Source: Candidatus Mcinerneyibacteriota bacterium
GTDB lineage: Bacteria > AUK180 > JAQVHJ01
Assembly: GCA_030630935.1 (NCBI GenBank)
Contig: DAOVMD010000057.1
Span: 1 to 11,290 of the forward strand
DNA: 11,290 bases
Reading direction: 5' to 3'
In this document: positions 6,655 to 11,290 of the stretch, piece after piece
How the letters are laid out: each line of letters opens with the position of its first letter
Numbering within the stretch: the first letter of the stretch is position 1
Translations under genes and position numbers: made by a program
Notes under the pieces: model-generated
Told to the model about the DNA's origin: nothing
Seen by the model: the letters and a program-made list of their open reading frames with translations, nothing else
Database searches by the model: none

Positions 6655-7344
6655 ATGGAAGAAGAAAAGATTTTAAGTTTTGAGGACTGTTCCTTAAAAG
6701 ATATTATAACTACTAAGCTTAATTTTAGTGTTAAGGATAAGGACTCTGTAATGATAATTTTCCCCGGGGATAATTACCGTAATGCTTTCCTGGATCTGGT
6801 TTATGGATTTCAAAAGCCGAATGAAGGTAGGATTATTTTTAAAAACACAGAATACGATTATGAATATTCAAAGCTTCAGAGTTTAAGACGGAAAATCTCC
6901 CTGATTTCACTTGAAGGTAATTTAATTTCTAATTTAGATGTATATGAGAATCTACGTTTACCGTTACTTGCAATGGCTGAGCTTAAGACAAAAGATATTC
7001 CGAAAATAATCGATAATTTTGTAGAGAAACTTGGGATTAGAGAATTTCTTGATAAACTTCCTCATACAATCTCTGATTTGGACCGGGTAAAAGTTAATAT
7101 TGTCCGTGGTCTATGCCAGGATGCTCAACTTTTTATATTAAATAATCTTTTTGAAAGATTAAACGAGAAGAAATGTAAAACTCTTTTTAAAACAATAATC
7201 CCTGAATTACCCTGCACAATTGCATTATCAAAGAGTGAGCGTGGTATAAAGATTTGTAATAGAGTAATAATACTTGAAGAAGAAGGGATAATTTATAACG
7301 GTTCAACAGAGAATTTTGGAAAATACAGGAGTAAGAAAAAATGA
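6655..7344 (+). CDS. MlaF-like ABC protein with all catalytic motifs degenerate (putative pseudo-ATPase)
   Basis: The product is 229 residues, slightly short for an MlaF-type ATPase. The ABC fold is recognisable from the spaced blocks: GFQKPNEGRIIF (51-62), RRKISLISLEGNLISNLDVY (78-97), VRGLCQDAQLFIL (150-162) and CNRVIILEEEGIIYNG (201-216). Every catalytic motif is changed. The Walker A position reads FPGDNYRNAFL (36-46), with R, N and A where K, S and T belong. The Q-loop glutamine is absent. The signature LSGGQ is ISDLD (139-143). Walker B 'LLLLDEP' is LFILNNL (159-165), so both D and E are N. The D-loop aspartate is N170 and the switch histidine aligns with S192. The frame is intact, it starts one base after the permease stop and overlaps the MCE gene by 4 bp (ATGA), and its codon use resembles its neighbours. 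Inference: it is maintained as a structural or regulatory pseudo-ATPase, or the permease uses another ATPase encoded elsewhere. Confidence 0.85.
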   Translation: MEEEKILSFEDCSLKDIITTKLNFSVKDKDSVMIIFPGDNYRNAFLDLVYGFQKPNEGRIIFKNTEYDYEYSKLQSLRRKISLISLEGNLISNLDVYENLRLPLLAMAELKTKDIPKIIDNFVEKLGIREFLDKLPHTISDLDRVKVNIVRGLCQDAQLFILNNLFERLNEKKCKTLFKTIIPELPCTIALSKSERGIKICNRVIILEEEGIIYNGSTENFGKYRSKKK

Positions 7345-8330
7345 AAAAGCGAAGAAATGATATTTTAGTAGGATTTTTTACTTTAATTGCCATCGTGATT
7401 ATTTTGTATTCAATTATTAATATTATTAAAATATCCAAGCACAAAGATTACTACAAACTATATTCACGAGTGGAGAATGTTGCAAATCTTGAAATTGGTA
7501 CAAAGATTTTTTTACAAGGTTACGAGATAGGAAAAGTAAGTGAAATCAGGATTAATCAAAATAATAACGACCTTAGTTTTCTTGTTACCATGCAGATAAA
7601 AAAGGATATTATTTTATATAAGGATACAAAAGCATTAGTCTCAGGTCTCGGTTTATTTGGGGATATGACAATTTTAATGATTCTCCCTGAATTCCGTGAT
7701 GAAGTTTTGAAGGATGAAGATTATCTGGTGCTTGAACAGGATATTGGAGTGAAGGAATTAGTAAGCGATGTTAAAGAAACGATTCGAGATATTGATGAGT
7801 TTGTAAAAGGTGACCTTAAGGAAATGACTGCGGAAGCCAAGGTATTTGTGAAACAAATAAGTACAGTAATTTCAGATAACGCAGATAGTTTTAGCGAATC
7901 GATTGTGTTATTAAATAAGGATTTAAAAGAATTCCATAAAGCGATTTCAATTGTAAATAAATTAGTAGGTCGTAATGAAAACACAATAAATGAATTACTT
8001 GAGAATATCCACTCATCCTCAAAGAATTTAAAAGATATCACAGCTGATTTTACAAAGATGTCCAAGACCTCAACCGAAGAATTGAACAAGATGGCGAAGA
8101 ACCTTGCGATAACTTCTAAGAATTTTGCAATTGTCAGTGAAGATATTAAGAAACACCCCTGGAAACTTCTCTGGAAAAAGGATACCGATATAAAGAAGGC
8201 GGTTAAAGAGTTGGAAAATAGTATAGAAAAAGAAAAGGACCGAGTTGATAAAGAAAAAGATAAAGAGAAGGACAAACCACCCGCTCCAGCACCGGAGAAA
8301 GAAGTAGAAAAGAAAGATGGGAATGAATAA
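7341..8330 (+). CDS. MlaD-like MCE domain protein with long helical region and charged tail
   Basis: The product is 329 residues. A short basic N-terminus precedes one membrane helix (about 8-30). The MCE domain covers about 37-117, with YSRVENVANLEIGTKIFLQG (41-60), GYEIGKVSEIRI (60-71) and GLGLFGDMTIL (102-112), matching the family's 'V.gL..Gt.V...G..vG.V..I' and 'gllGd..i.l' patterns. Residues 135-270 are largely helical and heptad-like. A HPWKLLWK motif (272-279), seen near the end of many MCE proteins, follows. The last ~50 residues are a highly charged K/E/D tail broken by PPAPAP. Family knowledge: MCE proteins form hexameric rings in the periplasm that carry lipids. It starts with a good ribosome site (AGGAG at 7327-7331) and overlaps the ABC gene by 4 bp, which suggests translational coupling. 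Confidence 0.9.
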   Translation: MKKRRNDILVGFFTLIAIVIILYSIINIIKISKHKDYYKLYSRVENVANLEIGTKIFLQGYEIGKVSEIRINQNNNDLSFLVTMQIKKDIILYKDTKALVSGLGLFGDMTILMILPEFRDEVLKDEDYLVLEQDIGVKELVSDVKETIRDIDEFVKGDLKEMTAEAKVFVKQISTVISDNADSFSESIVLLNKDLKEFHKAISIVNKLVGRNENTINELLENIHSSSKNLKDITADFTKMSKTSTEELNKMAKNLAITSKNFAIVSEDIKKHPWKLLWKKDTDIKKAVKELENSIEKEKDRVDKEKDKEKDKPPAPAPEKEVEKKDGNE

Positions 8331-8337
8331 ACTACCG

Positions 8338-8359
8338 GAGACTTGCTGCGGCATGTCTC
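8338..8359. repeat. Hairpin between the MCE gene and the next gene
   Basis: Stem gagac-t-tgc pairs with gca-t-gtctc, with a single T-T mismatch and loop tgcg. It is related to the perfect agacatgc hairpin at 5038-5057. It may attenuate or separate expression of the downstream gene, but no T-run follows. Confidence 0.5.
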
Positions 8360-8377
8360 TATTAAGAGTTATGGATT

Positions 8378-8788
8378 ATGAACGACGAGATTAAAATTAA
8401 TAATGACGCTTCTGCAGATGCAATTATAATTGAAGAACATTGTGATAAATGCGGGGTTTTATTAAATGATGATGAATTAGAAGAGGATTACCGGTTTAAA
8501 AAAGGTCCTGTTTGTTTCAAGTGTTTCTTAAAGTTTTTATATAAGAAAAGATTGATTGGTGAAATAGTTACAGGTCTATTAGCTTTTATAGCAATTGTGA
8601 GCTTCATAGTTGGTAATTACATATTTGGAGTATTTTTTGCAATCCTTCTTATTGTTATATATTTAGATCTCCGTTCAGTGAAAAATTTTATTATTGATTT
8701 AGAGAGCAGGATAATAAAATCAAAGGCTACAATCGAGAATTCAAAAGAATCAGATATCTCAAATACTAAAGATGAAACCCCCGAATAA
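8378..8788 (+). CDS. Small zinc-ribbon-like membrane protein of unknown function
   Basis: The product is 136 residues and I do not recognise a family. The N-terminal soluble part has C22-x2-C25 (HCDKCG) and C46-x2-C49 (PVCFKCF), spaced 20 residues apart like a zinc ribbon. A basic KKR (56-58) leads into two hydrophobic segments (about 60-78 and 80-96). The C-terminal 40 residues are polar and charged. Such proteins are commonly membrane-anchored with the metal site in the cytoplasm. It lies 47 bp after the MCE gene on the same strand, so it may belong to the Mce operon, though a hairpin sits in the gap. The ribosome site is weak (AAGAG, 9 nt before the ATG). A nearby ATG at 8371 opens only a seven-codon frame. 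Confidence 0.75.
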   Translation: MNDEIKINNDASADAIIIEEHCDKCGVLLNDDELEEDYRFKKGPVCFKCFLKFLYKKRLIGEIVTGLLAFIAIVSFIVGNYIFGVFFAILLIVIYLDLRSVKNFIIDLESRIIKSKATIENSKESDISNTKDETPE

Positions 8789-8843
8789 TCTTTAAAATAT
8801 TTTAAAAAATTAACCGTAAATATAAATATAACTTAAGAATTCA

Positions 8844-8850
8844 AAGGAGG
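8844..8850 (+). promoter_or_regulatory. Strong ribosome binding site of the beta-propeller gene
   Basis: AAGGAGG lies 4 nt before the ATG at 8855. It is the best Shine-Dalgarno among the plus-strand genes and suggests efficient translation of an exported protein. The AT-rich stretch upstream shows no clear promoter. Confidence 0.7.
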
Positions 8851-8854
8851 ATTT

Positions 8855-10345
8855 ATGAAGAAGCTCAGATTACCAGGCATTTTTTTCCTGACGTTATTTT
8901 TAGTTGTATTATTGATCCAGGCACCCTGTGCCGGAGATGATAATTCAGATAAGGAACCGAAGATAAATATTCCCAGTTCCACATTTTCACTTGATTCCAC
9001 TCAACAGATTCAGCAAAAGAATATACCGAGTGGAATTAAAAGAGAAGGTAAGGTTACAGTAATTAAGAAGAAAATACCTGTTAAGATCTATAAGAAAAAT
9101 GGTTTTGCAATCTGGGAAGCAAGTATTCCTGGGAATCGGGCATTAGCAACACCAGCAGTTGTAGATGGTCGGGTTTTTATCGGAGGTGGTTTTGGGAGCT
9201 ATGAGTTTTATGCACTTGATGCCGATTCCGGAAAATCCAAATGGCAGATTAAAGTAAATGATCATGGTCCAACTGCAGCAGTTGTTAGGGATGGATACGT
9301 TGTTTTTAATACTGAGTCCTGCACTTTATTTGTTGTGAAAGAGAAGACCGGGAAGATGGTCTGGTCAAGATGGTTGGGAGACCCGCTTATGAGTCAACCT
9401 GCAATTTCCGAAGATAAAATTTACATGGTTTACCCAGACAGCAGGGGACATATCCTTACTTCACTTGGTCTGAAAGACGGGAAGGAATTCTGGAAGAGAA
9501 GGATTGACGGTGATGTGATCTCAGCTCCTGTTATAGCCGGAGATTCAGTCTATGTGTCAACTTTCAGAGGTACTGTTTACAGGTTCGGGAAGGATGACGG
9601 GGAAGAACGTTGGAAGAAAGAGATGAATGCAACTTCTGCACCATGGATAGTAGGTGATGAAGTTTTTGTAACAAAACGAAAGCCGGGTGATAAGACTGCA
9701 AAACATAAACCAAGAGAAGGGATTCAAATAATCAATGTAAAGGGCGGTAAAAATATAAACAAGGAACTCTGGTCGGAACGTGATGCAGAATATCTTTCTC
9801 ATGAAGTCCAATCGAAAACAAAATATTACACAGCTCAAAAGAGTGATGATGCTTCAGTTGGCTTTTCAACTGCACCTGCATTTGCAAAGACTCAAGACGC
9901 AGCAAGTAATATTGGGCAGAGTACAGTTCGAGGGCTCTGGGAATATCAGGGGTCGAGGAATGTTATAGTAGGAGATAAAGTATATAATTCAATGGGTGAC
10001 GTTCTTCAGGAAGTGGATAGAAAAACAGGGAAGGTTAATTGGGAGTTGAAACTTACGGGTGAAAAGAATCTTGGCGGTCATTTAATTACACCGGCTGCAA
10101 TCGGTGGAAGTAAGATGGTTGTCGGAACTTCAACAGGACTGGTAATCTGCTTTAATCGCAATTCAGGTAAGAAACTTTGGGAAGTTAATGTCGGAGCCCC
10201 GATCAGATTTCAACCATCCCTTGCAAATGGAAAGGTCTATGTCGGGACAACTACGGGTAAGTTAATCTGTATCGATACTAAAGATAAAGAACTCGATAAT
10301 TGGGTTATGTGGGGCGGTGGCCCGGAACATAATGGTCCGAAATAA
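8855..10345 (+). CDS. Exported PQQ-type beta-propeller repeat protein (BamB-like fold)
   Basis: The product is 496 residues. Residues 1-26 form a Sec signal peptide (MKKLRLP then a hydrophobic run to IQAPCA); the cysteine does not sit in a proper lipobox. After a polar linker (27-80) come repeated propeller blades of the type 'P.v..g.vyvg...g....ld..tGk..W'. The GK/GE-x-x-W ends occur at GKSKW, GKMVW, GKEFW, GEERW, KELW, GKVNW and GKKLW, with a last DNW, so about eight blades. A non-repeat stretch (roughly 310-365) interrupts the later blades. The protein ends in WVMWGGGPEHNGPK, a motif more often at the N-terminus of such proteins, which suggests ring closure by the C-terminal strand. Family knowledge: these propellers include quinoprotein dehydrogenases and the scaffold BamB. 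No heme-binding or dehydrogenase-specific residues are evident, so a scaffold or binding role is more likely than an enzyme. It starts 66 bp after the zinc-ribbon gene. Confidence 0.88.
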   Translation: MKKLRLPGIFFLTLFLVVLLIQAPCAGDDNSDKEPKINIPSSTFSLDSTQQIQQKNIPSGIKREGKVTVIKKKIPVKIYKKNGFAIWEASIPGNRALATPAVVDGRVFIGGGFGSYEFYALDADSGKSKWQIKVNDHGPTAAVVRDGYVVFNTESCTLFVVKEKTGKMVWSRWLGDPLMSQPAISEDKIYMVYPDSRGHILTSLGLKDGKEFWKRRIDGDVISAPVIAGDSVYVSTFRGTVYRFGKDDGEERWKKEMNATSAPWIVGDEVFVTKRKPGDKTAKHKPREGIQIINVKGGKNINKELWSERDAEYLSHEVQSKTKYYTAQKSDDASVGFSTAPAFAKTQDAASNIGQSTVRGLWEYQGSRNVIVGDKVYNSMGDVLQEVDRKTGKVNWELKLTGEKNLGGHLITPAAIGGSKMVVGTSTGLVICFNRNSGKKLWEVNVGAPIRFQPSLANGKVYVGTTTGKLICIDTKDKELDNWVMWGGGPEHNGPK

Positions 10346-10672
10346 GAGTTTCGCTTCGCTACACAATTAACAATGAAGAATGAATAATGAAGAGTGAACA
10401 ATGATTTTGCTTTAATTATTATGATGCATCTATTTTGAACTGAAGGCACTTAGTAAACAACTGAATGTAAGATTTTCACCACAGAGAACACAGCGAGCAT
10501 GGAGAAAAAAAAGAGAAGAATATTATAACCATGAAGGACATGAAGGGGGTGAAACCCCATTGTTATGGCTAATAACAATACTTTTCAAAGTACTAACCTT
10601 CACACCAGTCCAGTTTGGACTGGCGCATGATTGAAGATAATAGTATTAAAAGAAAAAACAAAAGAGAACTGG
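10346..10672. other. Non-coding spacer with a cluster of hairpins
   Basis: It begins with a 'tttcgcttcgct' word also found near 5103-5114, then 'aatgaagaatgaataatgaag' type words that are the complement of the run at 1357-1380. An 'accacagagaacacag' and 'ccatgaaggacatgaag' stretch (about 10478-10545), a phrase scattered in many bacterial genomes, follows. Four hairpins then lie between 10546 and 10623. No convincing gene was seen. Confidence 0.65.
10546..10623. repeat. Four consecutive hairpins upstream of a membrane-protein gene
   Basis: In order: ggggt-gaa-acccc (10546-10558), attgttat / ataacaat with loop ggcta (10559-10579), tacttt-tc-aaagta (10579-10592), and ccagtcca / tggactgg with loop gtt (10605-10623). 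All stems are perfect. The last ends 50 bp before the ATG at 10673. This may be a structured leader or a terminator/attenuator cluster; no clear T-run follows. Confidence 0.6.
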
Positions 10673-11251
10673 ATGAGAAATAACGAGAACCAGGACAACA
10701 AATCAACCAAAATCTCTTTTGTTTTTAAATCAATACTTGCATTGTTATTTTTTATAATTGGTTTTTATAAATTATACTATGGTTTTGTTTGGAGCGAATT
10801 CTTTAATTACTTTCCAGGGATCATTTTTATCTTTATATCATTGTTGGTTTATTTTATGAAAAGTTCAAAAGATATTATAACGTTCTTTTTATTTGTCGTA
10901 ATAATAACAGCTTTGGTTGAACTTGATCACATTTATAATTTTCAAAACACTTGGTATGATATTAATGATTTTTTAAGAATACTAATAATATTAAATGCTC
11001 TTTCAATAATTTCTTTTCTTTTTCTTAAAGTATCCGGTCAGGTTTTTGCAATCGTTATAAACAAGGTATTAAAATATTATTTTTTATATTTATATTTAAA
11101 TAAAATACTTTATTACTTATTAGATCCGGAATCTTTTGGAGGTTCATTTCACGTTAAGATCGCATTGTCATTTACAATCTTATTTTTTGTAGTTGGTATA
11201 ATTGAAATTTTGCTGTTAATAAGAATATCGAGATTCATAAAAAAACATTAA
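10673..11251 (+). CDS. Polytopic membrane protein of unknown function
   Basis: The product is 192 residues from the ATG at 10673. A TTG at 10631 would add 14 residues, but the ATG is preferred because AAAAGAGA lies just upstream and the extension is unconvincing. A polar, asparagine-rich N-terminus (1-14) is followed by hydrophobic segments at about 18-38, 46-62, 67-84, 100-118 and 163-184, with a sixth less certain around 135-150. The short charged loops include an ELDH (83-86) and a DPESFGG (151-157) segment. I recognise no family. Base composition is visibly more AT-rich than the nuclease genes, consistent with many Ile/Phe/Leu/Asn codons. It stands alone downstream of the hairpin cluster. 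Confidence 0.7.
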   Translation: MRNNENQDNKSTKISFVFKSILALLFFIIGFYKLYYGFVWSEFFNYFPGIIFIFISLLVYFMKSSKDIITFFLFVVIITALVELDHIYNFQNTWYDINDFLRILIILNALSIISFLFLKVSGQVFAIVINKVLKYYFLYLYLNKILYYLLDPESFGGSFHVKIALSFTILFFVVGIIEILLLIRISRFIKKH

Positions 11252-11256
11252 TTTAG

Positions 11257-11290
11257 ATGAAAAACAAAGATAAAAACAAAGGAAACAGAC
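11257..11290 (+). CDS. Possible start of a further gene, cut by the window edge
   Basis: An ATG five bases after the preceding stop opens a frame reading MKNKDKNKGNR with no stop before the edge. The lysine/asparagine-rich start could be a real cytoplasmic N-terminus, but 11 codons in AT-rich DNA prove little and no good ribosome site precedes it. Confidence 0.25.
   Translation, partial: MKNKDKNKGNR

Noticed and set aside
6655-7344. Frameshifted or decaying pseudogene for the ABC protein
   Set aside because: The frame is uninterrupted, near family length, coupled to both neighbours and keeps fold-level motifs; only catalytic positions are lost.
7721-8275. Minus-strand frame antisense to the MCE gene
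   Set aside because: It is a serine/phenylalanine-rich shadow of the helical, lysine/glutamate-rich MCE protein.
8855-8934. Lipoprotein signal on the propeller protein
   Set aside because: The cysteine in IQAPCAG is preceded by proline rather than a small lipobox residue, so an ordinary signal peptide is more likely.

Overview
The window is low-GC bacterial DNA with gene-sized coding regions, Shine-Dalgarno sites and sigma70-like promoters. The large secreted nuclease ends in a type IX secretion (T9SS) type A sorting domain with an IYPNP motif, which points to the FCB superphylum (Bacteroidota, Ignavibacteria, Cloacimonadota and similar lineages). There is also a three-gene Mla/Mce lipid-transport operon, so a double-membrane cell is likely. 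A more exact placement is not supported by this sequence.

Left part (1-4948, minus strand). Two paralogous endonuclease I family genes lie here. The first (96-935) stops abruptly at the start of a fibronectin type III domain. Its last codons run into what looks like the end of an IS21-like insertion sequence (1-98), which also supplies the stop codon. The second (2166-4865) is complete: signal peptide, nuclease domain, five FN3 domains, proline linker and T9SS sorting domain. Between them is a two-helix membrane protein with a pseudopilin-like tail (1411-1947) and a 49-bp tandem repeat array that carries very stable mini-hairpins. A 123-bp imperfect inverted repeat (1233-1355 and 5150-5272) brackets this 4-kb block.

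Middle (4949-5861) is a long non-coding stretch of degenerate repeats, hairpins and T-rich sequence. It ends in an exact consensus sigma70 promoter, TTGACA-17-TATAAT.

Right part (5862-11290, plus strand). The Mce operon consists of an MlaE-like permease, an MlaF-like ABC protein and an MlaD-like MCE protein, tightly packed or overlapping. The ABC protein has lost essentially every catalytic motif (Walker A lysine, Q-loop, LSGGQ, Walker B aspartate and glutamate, H-loop) while remaining a full-length open frame. It looks like a pseudo-ATPase and is the most unusual finding in the window. A small CxxC...CxxC membrane protein follows, then an exported PQQ-type beta-propeller protein with about eight blades, a hairpin-rich spacer and a polytopic membrane protein of unknown function. 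A possible further gene starts at the right edge.

The spacers share an unusual feature. Many short perfect hairpins differ in stem sequence but keep the same core, a 3-4 nt loop flanked by GC on each side.
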